From: Oscheius dolichura
Taxonomy: Eukaryota > Nematoda > Chromadorea > Rhabditida > Rhabditidae
Assembly: GCA_932521035.1 (NCBI GenBank)
Contig: OW051493.1
Span: forward strand, 3,534,001 to 3,598,000
Length of the DNA: 64,000 bases
Reading direction: 5' to 3'
Every line of letters starts with the position of its first letter. The first letter of the stretch is position 1. The notes beneath the pieces were generated by a model. It saw only the letters and a list, made by a program, of their open reading frames with translations. It was not told the DNA's origin and made no database searches. Both the position numbers and the translations under genes were made by a program. Shown in pieces: positions 38,201-50,187 of this stretch.

Positions 38201-41200
38201 CTTCGTCGGTTACTCTTCTGACAAGTTTTGATAACATATCAGGAATATATGAAAACTGATAGTATTTTTCGCATATAGCGCTCATTATTCTGATAACTCG
38301 CTTTCTAACAGAGGTTCCTGAGTCCTAAACATTGAAATAATAGTTCATGAATTTTAGAAAGCCATACCTTAATTCTTTCCAGAAGTATGTGGTAGTAATC
38401 TTTAATGTAGTTTAAATCAACTAGCAAAAATTTTCCTAATAATTCAATAGTGGCTTCTCGCACTGCAGCATTTGGATCCATCATACGCGAATGCACCGCA
38501 TTCCGAACATCCGGCTGAAAATTTATTTCAAATTGTTGTAGGATTTACTAACTATTATAAGGACTTTATGGTCGACTTCAATGATTTGGGTTAGGCATTT
38601 CATTGCTTTAGTTCTTAAACCAACGGTTGGTTCAGCTGTTATTCCATACAAAAGCTGAAACGATGGAAAGATGTAAACAACCACTTACATGTCTTAAATA
38701 AATATCAAAACAATGTGTAAATTCTCTCCTTGAAGCAAGAAAATTTATTGTCCACGGCACATCTGAATCCATCATGACATTACCACGAGCTCTAGGAGTG
38801 AAATAAATTAATTTCAAAAGAACCTCTCACGATATTGCTTGGGAACGTTTCCGCATATGCTTTTTATCTACCAATTTAATTAAAAAGTCTTTCATGGCGG
38901 CTCCTTTTTCCATCATACGTTCAAGTTTCTTTTCGATTTTTCTTTTTTCCTTATCGGTCATTTCTGCCTTCATCTCCGATTTGAATTTTTGTCTAGCCAT
39001 GTCAAGATCTTCTGCTGTCTCTTTGTACCATTCACATGCGTAAAAAATTACAGCATACTGAGAACAAGCCATTAATAAACAACTAAATTAAAGTAACATA
39101 CTTCTACACTGACGTTCTCATCGTCTTTTTTCTCAACCAAGTAATCAATTAGAGCTTGTTCAAGCTTTTTCAATTTGTCGGTGGTCGTCATCTAAAAGAA
39201 ATAGTCAAAGACAAAATTTGTGAAACCGATGTAAACAAAAATCAAACTAACATCGCTGAGATCCACCTCGCTTGGTGATGAATATCTACCATCTTCATGC
39301 TCTTCATATACAAGTGTTTGTACCACTGCCTGAATATAAGGTGATGGAAAAAGGATTGCAAAAGTTACGTCTAAAAGTGCATTTGTATTCTGTTCGCCCT
39401 TGATATCCTTTATTCTTAATCTTGCCGTGATAGTTCCTAGATAATCCAAGCAGGCTTGTCGAAGGACCATATCCATTTTAGTGTTTCTGTAGTGCTGCAC
39501 TAGAATTGTGCCCAGAATGCTTAAAATCATTTCCGCTGCGGGCCACTCAGGTTTATGGAGGGCAATAAGTAGATCTTGAAGGAACCCATCAAAAATTCTA
39601 CGGTAATCTTCTTCTCCATCACTTTTGCTGCCTTTATTTGAGCATCTAAAAATGTAGAATGCAGAGAAATTAAATTACTATACTTGGCAAGAAATCCCTG
39701 CAGAAATTTGCCAGTAAGGCGCTGTGCTTCCCGATAGCTATCTTTAACAATAGTATCCGGGGTGAGATCAACCTTTCCATCATCGTCATTCTTCTTCCTT
39801 TTAGGCATCTGCAGACCTCTTACAATAAATATAATTTGTTTACCTTTAAAACGCTCTGAATTAGCTGCATCACTAATAAAGTAGTGTTACTAATCCATAA
39901 CTCAGCACCAAAACGGTAGCTGTTATTTTGGTTTTTCCCAGGAGGTAGACGATGGAAAGAATTTAATATGTCAGTCAGCATTGTGGTACGAACTTCGTCG
40001 CCAGAGATGAAAAAAATATTAGAGGCCAAACTGATCGCCTTAAAATTATTAATATAGCTATAAACTGGAAACATACTCCGTATTGTAAGACACCAACATT
40101 ATTTACAAAAAATGTAGATATGGCTAAAGAAGCCAAATGGTGGATACTGGTTTCAGGAAGAGATTGCATTCTTACAAGTTGGGCAAAGCATCGTACTAGC
40201 GTAGAGATCCGGGAGTAAATATCTTCCACTTCTTTGGATCTATTATTGGTTCCAGCTTTCCTTTTTTTGCGACCGTCTTCAATCACACGTTTTCTTCCAG
40301 TTGATGCGCGGAAAACGCTGTCGGATGCGGGAAATACTATGCGATTTAGTATATGCTTACAAAGGTTAATCGCTCTGTCAATAGCATCTTCAATATAGAC
40401 CTATAATGTTCGAATAGCATAATACAATAAGCACAAACCTGTTTAGGCATTTTATATGATGTCATAATAGTCAAAGCTACCGTGGCAGCATCACATGCTC
40501 TACGCAGTCTTGCTACTACAAGTTCTCGCAATGCCTGTTCGTCGTCCTCTCCATCATCATCGATTAAACCTATAACGAGTAGACGGCTCCCATCTTGGCT
40601 AACGACATCTCGCATGTTTCTTTCCAGTATATAGATAAGTTTTACTAGACGATCAGCAGGTATCTAGGCATGCCAAATGAGTAAGTGTTATAATATATAA
40701 GTCTCACTTTATTAAGCTTTCTCCAACTTTTTAGTTTTTGTGCTTCATTTCTTAGATCTTCCAAGATAACAGCATCAATTTGAAGCTCTGGATCTACATC
40801 ATCATCTTCGTCGATTTCATCACCTAAAAGTATTATGAATCGCATCCAAATTGGGCTCACCATCAGGCATTTTCCCATTAGCAGCCATACGCATATCTAA
40901 ATCTTCCACCTGATCCAGAATTCCTTCAAGAAGAGAACTGAATTTCGTGAAGCTATCATTTTCAGCCATTGTCTAAAGGAATGGTCTGTAGGATGCCTTA
41001 AATCAAATTGCCTCATTGTTCCAGTAATCATCTTCTTCATCAATGCGCCTACGCTTCCTTTTGTCTTGCTTCTTTCTTTGACGTTCATTCCATTCGAGAT
41101 CTCTTTGTTGAATAACTATAAAAAGCAAATTACGATAGATAATGAAAGAAATGTAATGTAAATAGTCTAAAAATTACCCTCGGTGGGAGTAGGTGGCCTT

Positions 41201-43656
41201 TCTTCATCTTTTCTCGGCCTCTTTCGCCTATGCGGTGTTTTTCCTTCTTCGTCGGATGAGGCGCTAACACCTCCTTCAAGATTATTAACTTGCACTCCAT
41301 CTGGTTGACTCTTTTCGTTGGCTTCCATTTGGGCAATTAACTCCAAATCTCGTCTCAATAGCTCGTCTTCATCATCTCCATCGGATGTTCTAGTACGACC
41401 TCTCCGTTTTCTATGACCTTCTGATGGATCGAAATAGTCCGTCAGTGAATCATAGAGAGATTCAACCTGAATAAATTGAATAATGCTTCGTCAAGCAAAT
41501 ATGTAGTAGTTTTATGATGCGTAACAATAAATGCATTTGAGGCTTCAATAAAACACAACATGTACTATTGGGCTTACTAACCATATCTCGTTTCTTTCTC
41601 TGGTTTCCTTTAGGTCCTTTTCCCATTGAAATCATTTGCTTTCTCAGCTTTGCTGCTTCTTGTTGGTTAATCTGCAAATGTAAAACATGAATAGTAAATA
41701 AGAAGAAATTTTTTTCTCACACATCACAAAAGCTACGTGTGTATAAATATCAAGACAAGCGTTTGTTTGCTACAATCGATTGAGCTGCTATACATACATA
41801 TTTTATGCAGGATCTAATAAAATGAATTTAGAGTGTCTCTGTAATGCACAGAACACCGAAGAAAAAAGAGGTATATATTTGGTGAAATTGAATTTCGTTT
41901 GCGGGCATCTAGCCGCGAAATGTCTCCCTTTGAAACCAATAGTGGCTATTGGTTGTGCTCGCCATCTATAACTCGCCTGAATGTGGAACTTTGGCACTTC
42001 TTTCTGCGAATAATCATCAGTTGATGTTGAAGGCTGCATTTCATGAAGGGCTTTGGCAGCATCGGCCTTATCTTTCGCCCTGGCTGCAGCCACTGCCACA
42101 AGTTGCTAAAAACAGGACTCAATAAAGAATACATGTGGAAAACGGTACCGGCAGCTCGTCCTCAGTCAGGGCGACTTGAAGCTCGCACTCGTTGACGTCC
42201 CCGTTATGTGGCGGCTCGACATCGAAGGCTTCTGGATTGACGTCGATGATAGAGCGGAAGATATCGGGAAGAGTCGAGAGGGGGAGGTCGTTCACCTCCT
42301 TTTCCACATTGTCCATTCTGGTCTGGCTGTAAGAAGACGAAAAACAATAAATAGGACCGAATATACTCACATGTCATTGACATCCACTTGGGAGAGGGCC
42401 TTGGCTATGGCCTCAACCGCCGTGCTGTCCAATTTGGCCAGGGAGAGGGCTATCTGCTCCGGGTCGCTGAGGATGGGCAGAGTCGAGCTGTTCAGGTTTT
42501 CGCTTGGCAGGGGGATGATGGCCCGTACTAAAGGAGTACATAACTCTCAGAAAAAGTCGCTAACAGTCGGATAGATAGTGGGTGGCGACGAGGGACAGCG
42601 GCTCGCCGATCTCCTTCATCTTGCTCCTCATCTCCCGTGTCAACTGAAATTGTCCCGTCGGCCCTGTCCCGTCTCTCCCTACCATTTCACTCTCCTGTTG
42701 CTTCTTCATCTGCTCCTGTCGAATTCTCATCAACTTCTCCCTCTCTATCCTCTCCTTCTCGTCCTTCTTCCTCCTCTCCTCCTCCAGTCTCGCCGCCTCC
42801 TCCATCTTCTTCCTCTGCTCCTCCCGCTCCCTCTCCAACTGGGCCAATCTCTCCTGTTCCCGTCTCTGGGCCTCGACCCTCTCCTGCTGCTCCTTCTGCC
42901 GCTGGATGGCCAGCTCCCTCATCCTCTGCTCCTCCACCAGCTTCTGCTGCTGCATCCGTTGCTGTTCCATCTGTCTCTGCTGCTCTTGGAACAGTTGCTG
43001 CTGGTGGCTCTGAATTCCCCATAAAAGTAAGGCCGTGCCCCTGCCCACCATCTGCTGTGGCTGGTGTGGCTGTTGGTGCTGTTGCATCTGCTGCATCTGT
43101 GGCTGTTGCATGAAGTGTTGCTGGCCGTGGGCCTGCGGTGCCTGTTGCTGTTGGTGCTGTTGGAGGAGCCTCTGTTGCTGCTGCTGTTGTTGTTGTTGCT
43201 GCTGTTGTTGTTGGAGCAGTTGATGCTGAAGAGGGTGTCTGAGAAGGATGGAAAGGGGACGGCTACCTGTTGCGGGGTGGGCTGCTGCTGGTGAGGAAAC
43301 ATGGACACCGGCTGGCCGTGCATCATCAAGTACTGCTGCTGCTGCTGGAAGGGGTCCATTTGCTGGAAGACGGGGCTCGGGGAGATCGGGAGGCCGCTCC
43401 CTACCTGGTTGACTTGGTTATTCCCGTAGAAATTGTTCAAATTCCCGAAATTATTCATGTACTGCGGCTGGATTAGCATCTAGAAAGGGGAGGAACAGTC
43501 AAGTAAGGCGTCGAGGCCGTGTCTTACCGGGTTATACTGCTGCTGTTGCATCTGCTGCTGCTGGCCATGGTTTCCTAACATGGAATTTGGGAAATTCTGA
43601 AGGTTTTGTAGAAAAAGAACCATGATTGAACCCACTGGCATTTGATGAGGATCCAT
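35260..43656 (-). CDS. scc-2: SCC-2/NIPBL cohesin loader, Q-rich
   Basis: Large HEAT-repeat subunit of the cohesin-loading complex with MAU2/SCC-4; loads cohesin onto chromatin and stimulates loop extrusion. More than 25 exons on the minus strand. The first exons (43656-42.9 kb) encode a Gln-rich, prion-like N-terminus with a poly-Gln run. A charged coiled coil (ERIEREKLMRIRQEQMKKQQ, 42.7-42.9 kb) follows. Next comes a block like the NIPBL N-terminus (ALSQVDVNDM, LSTLPDIFRSIIDVNPEAF; 42.4-42.2 kb). A basic Ser/Pro/acidic linker (42.1-40.6) precedes HEAT repeats, with ACLDYLGTITARLRIKD (39.45), REATIELLGKFLL (38.45), IDTKYAGMVQSKAIAGIRLA (36.45), LYTSLRGNRSFRRSFL (36.2) and DNIAMFPYQ (36.1) matching human NIPBL. 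It ends in an acidic tail (EDDDDGDTPQED). C. elegans SCC-2 is encoded by the Q/N-rich gene pqn-85. Poly-Gln at the extreme N-terminus, before the MAU2-binding-like block, is a notable layout. Confidence 0.92.
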
Positions 43657-44237
43657 GATCCTGGATGGCGGGCTCAGCCCGTGTAGCCTGGACTGAAACG
43701 GCTCTGAATATTCAATTTCAAGGTATTCTCTGGAGAGACGTGTAATTTAGGAGTAGAAAGGAGAAAACGACAAGAAAAAAAATGAGAACTAAGTATTTTT
43801 GGCGAGTCGCGACTGATTTGTTCCGGGAAGAGTCCACAGCCACTCTAACCGTGCATATCGATTGGAATAACCTCAAAAGCGCGATTCAAGCCAAGCGACG
43901 CCCTTTCGAGCGTCCCGGAACATTGGAAATAATAAAATCAATTGTTGAGCATCAAGTTTCAAAATTTTAAAAGTTATAGTGGTAGTATTAAAGGATTGCT
44001 TTCGAGGGGTATGCCGGATTCGGGCGCGTTTACCTGCCCTGCTGGAGGATCTAAAGATGCGATTACAAGTGAAGAAAACATACTGTTAGTTAGGAAATGC
44101 ACTAGAAATGGGGTCACTTGATAAAATAACATTGATTCAGGTCTTTTCTTTACTTTTCAATCTTGTGATAGAATTCGATAGCAGAGGCCTCTTCCAGCAG
44201 ACAAGGACATACCGACAGAAAAAGGCTTCTATCTACG

Positions 44238-44340
44238 AGTTTCATTCACGGTGGACACCTTCCTCCCAGTTTCATTCACGGTGAACACCTTCCTCCCAGT
44301 TTCATTTACGATGGATTCCTCTCTATGAGTTTCTTTCACA
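44238..44340. repeat. 30-bp tandem repeat, ~3.4 copies
   Basis: Units begin AGTTTCATTCACGGTGGACA and end CCTTCCTCCC. Two copies are nearly identical, the third is diverged and the fourth is cut short. The unit length is divisible by three but there is no sign of translation. Confidence 0.8.
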
Positions 44341-44346
44341 CCCTTC

Positions 44347-44787
44347 TTAGAATTGGTTATTGATTAGAGATCTAAAAACAGCAGCTGAAACGGCTTCGGT
44401 TTCCGCGTTCGCCATAATCAGTGTGATCAGGCGAAGTGTAGTCTTCTCTTCTCTCCGCAATCGATTTCGCCCTATCAATTTGTCCATTACGCTCACTTTT
44501 ACCTTGCCAGTTGGGTACTTATCTAATACCCAGTGACCCACACGCCCTCGTTCGACCTCGTTCCCATCCTGCTTATCCGCGGGCCATTCCGCGGCCCCCT
44601 CCCTCCAGCGGGAGGATTGGTTGAGATATCGTTTAAACATAAAAATCAGAGCCTTCGATAAGAGTCGAGAGCTTCGTTTCCCTTCTTTGTTTAAGGCATT
44701 TGCATCCCTGTGCCGATCTTGTTCCTGTCGTCTAAATTGTCCATCGTGTGTCTTTCCGACTAGTGTACCCAGGGGTCCGAAGTACAT
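44347..44787 (-). CDS. Hypothetical basic protein, intronless frame
   Basis: A minus-strand open frame of about 146 codons from ATG 44787 (MYFGPLGTLVGKTHDGQ) to the stop at 44347. It is rich in Arg/Lys, has no signal peptide and no recognised domain. It may be chance, an intronless gene, or a remnant of a mobile element. Composition is neutral and not strongly coding. Confidence 0.25.
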   Translation of the reverse strand: MYFGPLGTLVGKTHDGQFRRQEQDRHRDANALNKEGKRSSRLLSKALIFMFKRYLNQSSRWREGAAEWPADKQDGNEVERGRVGHWVLDKYPTGKVKVSVMDKLIGRNRLRREEKTTLRLITLIMANAETEAVSAAVFRSLINNQF

Positions 44788-45273
44788 CAAAAATGCTTGT
44801 TTTTCCACAGCCACGCTGACCTGTCCAAATGATCGGTTACATACGAAGACGGCGACGTTTTGTAGCCCTTACAGTATCTATCAAAATGAGAAGTCTAAAC
44901 AATATTTCATATCGTCGAGATCGTCTGCTTCCTAGCTGGCATCGCTCCCACCGTGCTCCAACTCCCAAACTCTTCTTCTCTCCTCCGAGACTCCCAAACC
45001 TTTTGTATTTTCCAATTATTTATGTAACCCTTCTATACTGGCCATCCTGATACACGTGTTATTCAGTGCTAAAAATACTGATAAGTGTGGCTATCGATCG
45101 CTCGAATCACGGGAGGAGGACGAGGAGAGAGAAACATCTAGACGTCTTCTGAAAGTGCTCCATTTCCCCATTATGATTCACTACTTGGCTGTCTCCAACC
45201 GTCTCCTTTTCTTTCTCCCAGTCTCTTCCCCAATAATTATACTCCTCTCCTATTCTATCTTCCCTTTTCCAGA

Positions 45274-47753
45274 ATGAAGTCGCTTGTCGATGGCGAATGC
45301 GGTCGTTCCAATGCCCTCGTCGGCCTGGCCCGAGACTACGGCACTTCCAATCAAAGGATCGCCCCCTCAACGAGTCGTGGTACGGTTTTAGCTTTCTTTT
45401 GAACTGGGAAATAGTTATGGCTATTGGAGAGCAGTACCCCATACAGTCCGTTGCATAATTATACGGACACTTGAATTTTTCATATTACTCTTATTTCATG
45501 AGGAAAAGGCCGGTCGACGCTGTGCTCGACACGCGTCTCTGCCCAGTTTTCGCAGATCTCACCACACGCGCCTACAAACGAGCCGAAATCCTCCACGACA
45601 GGGAAATGGGAACAAAATGAGGTTCTCGGAAACATCGTTCCCGGCCACTTTCCTCGGAAATTTTTTGTTGGCTAACGACGGCGGATCGGATCGACGGCGA
45701 ATTTTTGAGTGCCCCTATAATTATGCAACGGACTGTATAAATCGAATAGTTTGTGGCTACTGTCGGGTCTGTATCGAGTTCGTGTGTGGGCTACGGCGTA
45801 GCACTCCATTCTTTTGCACTACGTCACGAGTTGATAAGAAAAGAAGTTCTACCCGCAGTCAGACTAAATCGCCCTCTTCTCACACCTCTCCCCTTCCAAT
45901 AGTCCAAATTGGATTCAGATCTCTAGCTCCTGTCCGCGCTATGACGCGTGATGCGCATATACAAAAATAAGTGTGAGTGTCTCCTCCACGGTCAAAGGGT
46001 GGCCGAAAGGGTATACCCTATTTATTCCCTTTGTATATAATAGGAGGCCATCCTCTTGTAGTTAATCATCGTCTCTTCCAGGGGCCTCTTCGTTACTGCC
46101 GTCGTCCTCCATCGGAGAACAATTCGCCCATGACTTTCTCCAAAGCAAGGCGAAGGCGGCCGTTGGCCCTTCGTCCTTCAATATGAATGTGAGTCCTCCT
46201 CCCATTCCAAACCATGAAAAGTGCCTTTGTTCTCCTTTGCGATAACCCTATCTGGGAATGCACCGATGGGGAGCCTGAAACTTGAACTGGAATTGATTTC
46301 AGGCCTTGTCGGCACAGCTGCCCAAACCGTCCTCGTCCAGCAGTCTCGCCAGCACGTGGTCCAATGAATTTCAAGCAAGACCACAAAACCCGCTGGCCAG
46401 CCAATGGGCTTCCCAGTATACGGTCGCTCGTCCCTCCATGGAAAATGCCTGGGCCGTAGCCACCGGCCAGCAGAAACCCTACGCAGCCACCCATAGTTCC
46501 TCCATCGACAGCGGCATGTGGTCGGCCGAGTTCCTGGACACCTTCGACACCTCACAACAAAAGGCCAATGTAAGGGTGCCCTTGTCTATCTGAACCCAAA
46601 TGCATTCAGAGCTACTCCAGTGAGCTGGCCGACGCCTGGGCCAGCGAGTTCGGCGAACAGATGCCTGACGTTTGGCGGCATATGGAAAATGAGTGGGACG
46701 CCATCCAGGTACAGTCTCCTGTTTTGAGAAATAGGCAGAGAATTCTAGAGAAATGTTGAAATAGCCCAAGGGGACAGCATCAGTTCCGGACTGGAAGAGA
46801 ACAAATACGTCCACCAAGAGAATAACCCATTCCTCACGGCGATCGACCCGATGAACGAAGGAGACAGACTGATGGAGGCCGGCGACCTGGGCAGCGCCAT
46901 GTTGGCCTACGAGGCAGCCGTGCAGAAGAATCCTGGGGATGCCCAGGCCTGGTGCAAGTTGGGACTTTCCCACGCTGAAAATGAACACGACGCCAAAGCC
47001 ATCTCTGCCTTCAACCGGTGTTTGGAAATAGAACCGAATAACGAGGAGGCCCTGCTTGCCCTCTCCGTTTCGCTGGCCAACGAGTCAGTGGAGAATGAGG
47101 CCCTCCTCCAGCTGGAGAGATGGATCACCGTGCACCAGGGACAGAGAGCACAAGACGTCAGTCTCCCGCCGACATCCTACGGTTCCTTCTTGGACCACAG
47201 CAACTTCAAGAGAGTGGAGGACAAGTTCCTGGCGGCTGCTCATCAGCAGAACGGGACAGCCGACGCTGCTCTTCAAAATGCTTTAGGAGTCCTCTACAAC
47301 CTGAACAGGAACTTTGAACGAGCTGTCGATTGTATCAAACTGGCCATTGCCAGCAGACCGCAAGATCCGCGCCTCTGGAACCGGCTGGGAGCCACCTTGG
47401 CCAATGGCGACCGCACGGCCGACGCCATTGGAGCCTACAGAGAGGCCCTTTCCCGTTATCCCACTTACGTCCGAGCTCGGTACAACCTGGGAATCTCCTG
47501 TATGCACTTGACCAGCCATCGCGAGGCCATTGAGCACTTCATATCGGCGTTGGAATTACAGAAGGGCGGCTCCGAGGGACACTCTATCTGGCCGACGTTG
47601 AGGTTAGTCTGGGAAAGGGGACATGAGCAAGAGGCCTTTTCCAGATCAGCGTCTATCAGACTCCGTGGCTGTTCGTCGGATCTCCTCCATGCCCTGGACA
47701 ACCGCGACCTTCGAGCATACAAAGACGCCTTCAGCCGGATACCGCCCTCCTAG
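45274..47753 (+). CDS. prx-5: PEX5 peroxisomal targeting receptor
   Basis: Cycling receptor that recognises the C-terminal PTS1 signal in the cytosol and delivers cargo to PEX13/PEX14 at the peroxisome. Six exons: 45274-45379, 46081-46189, 46302-46569, 46610-46708, about 46766-47602 and 47643-47753. The N-terminus DGECGRSNALV contains the conserved cysteine (Cys9 here) that is monoubiquitinated for recycling. The middle region carries WxxxF/Y motifs for PEX14 (WSNEF, WASQY, WSAEF, WASEF). The C-terminal TPR array is clear: FNRCLEIEPNNEEALLALSVS, NALGVLYNLNRNFERAVDC, WNRLGATLANG, YREALSRYPTYVRARYNLGIS. The ATG lies directly after TTTTCCAG, a trans-splice-like acceptor. An AATAAA is 28 nt past the stop. 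Intron 1 (about 700 nt) carries a MITE. Shorter than human PEX5, which has more WxxxF motifs. Confidence 0.95.
45442..45737. mobile_element. Tc1/mariner-like MITE in PEX5 intron 1
   Basis: The two ends are a perfect 20-bp inverted repeat starting CAGTCCGTTGCATAATTATA (45444 onward and ending 45735), with further partial match to about 29 bp. Both ends are flanked by TA, the target duplication of the Tc1/mariner superfamily. The interior (about 230 bp) has no transposase frame, so this is a non-autonomous element. It sits wholly inside a PEX5 intron. Confidence 0.85.
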
Positions 47754-48068
47754 CAACCTCTCTCTCTCTCTCTGTAAATTGAATAAATCTTCCTTTCCAT
47801 CTTGTTGACTTCCGTAATTCCTGGTGAGTTAAACAACAGCAGTTGTCCAGACTAAAAGAATGAGAAGCTAAAAGTGAAGGAGTCACCCGGTCACATGCAT
47901 CTTCATGAGCTGTTTGGGACTTCTCGTTCACCACAGCTGCGAGGATAAATCACCCGGGGCGGCTGTTGAGCACCACCTCGCGAAGTCTCACTTGATACTC
48001 GTGCTTCTTTGGCCTGTCCCCCGTCTCTCTTGTCCTCCTCTCAACTCTCTCTATTTTTCAGCCTTCCA
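47754..48068. other. PEX5 3' UTR and spacer
   Basis: Contains a (CT)n run, an AATAAA near 47782, and pyrimidine-rich DNA with TTTTTCAG just before the next gene. Confidence 0.5.
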
Positions 48069-49159
48069 ATGCTCCGGCCACTTCTCCTGGCCATTCTAAT
48101 CGAGGCCATCGGCTCGTCTCCCCTCTATCGTAAGGAACACAAAGAAACGGAGATCTCTATTGCCGAAAGTCTTGGACCCATCCCGGAGGAGCCGCGGCAT
48201 GCCCTTCCTCCGACTGTTGCGCCCCCGGCTACAGTAACCCAGATAGTCCCTGCCGAGGAGATCAAGAAAGTCGTCTCGGCAATGGTTCTAGAGCAGAATT
48301 TCGACTTGGAAATAACGGAGACAAAGAGTGAAATGGAGCAGCCCCGTGTACAAGTCACTGCCCCTCATAAATCTGTGACTGGAGAAATGGAGGCCATTCG
48401 AAAGCCGGCACCCATCATTGATTTGGCCGTTGAAACACTCAAAGTCAAGGTATTCGTGTCCCATTTACACTACGGGGAAGATCCCTGTTCAGAGTACAGT
48501 ACCGATAACAACCACAAAGAGGATCCCCACTCTCGTCGAGTCGCCCATGGACGTCCTCCCCGACGAAAAGGACGGCGAGGCCGAGTCATTTGGAGTCCCA
48601 TTGGACGACAAGAACCAAGGAGCCGGGGCCAAGGAATTCGACTACGAGTTCAAGGAAGATCTCTCCGAGGTAATGCTTATAAGAGAAAAGAGACTGAAAT
48701 GTTCAGGACGGCGATCTTTCCCTCGCTATGAAAGAGGAGAAAGTGGCCAAGCCGACAGAGAAGCCTTGCGACACTGCGATCGATGACGACTTCGTCCTCC
48801 GGGCCAGAGTTCCTGGTAGTGCCCCAGGTACCGTAACCTTTCGACCTGTCTACCCCCAGCTAACAGGGGAACCGCAATGGCCGTTCGACGAAGAGTCCAT
48901 CATCCGGATCGTCGTCTACCTGGTTTCGATTCTAACCGAGCCGGAGGTTGAGGAGCCCACGACCTGGCAGAAGATAATCGCGGGCATCCAGTGCGTCCTC
49001 CGAGACTGTCGCGAGGCCCTGTCCCTCCGGCCGACCATGCGTCTCCCCCTCAACGACGACGGCTTTGTCATCCGGCGGGCGCGGGACAGCATGTGTGATT
49101 GTAATGTGAGTGGCTTTAGTCGGCCCGGTGTATTGAGAGAATTTCAGATCGAGCTCTAA
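48069..49159 (+). CDS. Secreted acidic protein, unknown function
   Basis: Four exons: 48069-48449, about 48495-48669, about 48705-49106 and 49148-49159. It starts with a signal peptide (MLRPLLLAILIEAIGSSP). A long low-complexity region rich in Glu, Pro, Thr and Lys follows (IPEEPRHALPPTV, KEEKVAKPTEKP). The C-terminal third looks folded (GEPQWPFDEESIIRIVVYL, WQKIIAGIQCVLRDC, LPLNDDGFVIRRA) with four or five cysteines, and ends MCDCNIEL after a last 42-nt intron. ATG is 7 nt behind a TTTTTCAG acceptor. No family recognised; may be an extracellular matrix or cuticle-associated protein. Confidence 0.6.
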
Positions 49160-49231
49160 AGCTGGTAACCTGGCGTCTTTCCCCCTTCTGTACATAATTC
49201 CACCAACGGGTCATCATAAACATTTTTATTT

Positions 49232-49690
49232 TCAAGGTCTATTGGTCGTCGTGGTGGTGGTTGTGGCGAGGTTCTTCTTCGTCCACTTGCCCTCCTTGTT
49301 GGTCTTATCCGCCTCCGTGTCAACTTCCACCAACCCGAGACAGCCCAAGTCGGGCACCCTGTCCACAGTATCGTCCCAGACGACGTTGCTCACGAGGATC
49401 CCGTCCCGGCAGTCCTTCGACTCCGCTACCATACAGATCAGGTTCATCTCGAGACTCTCATTGACGTTGAGCATGGCCCCGGTATTCTTGAAGAGGGTTC
49501 GGGGCCGAGAACATAGGGGGTCGTCCGCATATTTGGACTAATGTAGTAGCCGGCCATCTGCAGTTGGTGGGGTCTCACGATCACGTCGATGTCGAATCGC
49601 CGGCAAATCTCTTCCGATGCCTCATCGCCGTAATTTCGATTGGCTCGGGAACATTTAAAAAGGATCACGTCCTCCGGGTAGTAGATCAGA
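49232..49690 (-). CDS. Cysteine-rich protein, 5' end not found
   Basis: Two exons are visible: about 49690-49585 (PEDVILFKCSRANRNYGDEA, EEICRRFDIDVI) and about 49542-49232 (SKYADDPLCSRPRTLFKNTG, LICMVAESKDCRDGILVSN, DLGCLGLVEVD). The tail is Lys-rich with a poly-Thr run. Six cysteines in a short domain suggest an extracellular module. The exon joins through a 42-nt intron GTGAGACC...ATTAG. Upstream the frame meets a stop without an obvious acceptor, so the start is unresolved. It runs convergent to the preceding gene with only about 70 nt between stops. Family unknown. Confidence 0.5.
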
Positions 49691-50187
49691 AAATAATGGC
49701 ATTATATGGATGAATAAGGACCTTGTATGCTCTTTATAAGTAGTCTGCTTCAATTGGAAAAACTTTGAAACTGTTCAATCGTTCACATCAAATGAGGACC
49801 ACGGGGACGTGCTCGCGTCCGCCGTTTACCCGGCGCCGTGAAGCAAATAACCAGCCAATTTTTATTTCTCTTCTATATTCTCACTTTCACATGACCAATC
49901 AATACGCACTGATCTTTTGTTTGAAAAGGATATATATATATCTGAACACTTGACAGTAAGTGTATGCGTAGCATTTCTCCAAAGAAATCTACTGCAAACC
50001 CCGCGGCAGAAGAATTAGCTTTATTGTATTGATTTCTTTATCTTTATGTAGACACTACCTCCACATCTCATTAGCCGTTCTCTTGTTGTGTATGATAATA
50101 ATTCCAGCCTAATCGTGGCTGATATTCTTTAGACCTTCCTCTTTCCATGTTTCGCACATTATGAATAATAATCTAGTCGTTTCAGGA
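49691..50187. other. Intergenic, AT-rich
   Basis: Composition shifts to AT-rich here. No gene. The right end is the NECAP leader, with TTTCAG directly before GAATGG. Confidence 0.4.

Larger units (their letters stand above)
43657..45273. other. SCC-2/PEX5 divergent region
   Basis: Head-to-head promoter region. It contains a 30-bp tandem repeat (44238-44340) and one unproven minus-strand open frame (44347-44787), both listed separately. No other coding signal. Confidence 0.4.

Noticed and set aside
42578..43294. Leu/Cys-rich plus-strand frames
   Set aside because: They are the complement of the CAG/CTG poly-Gln and charged exons of SCC-2.
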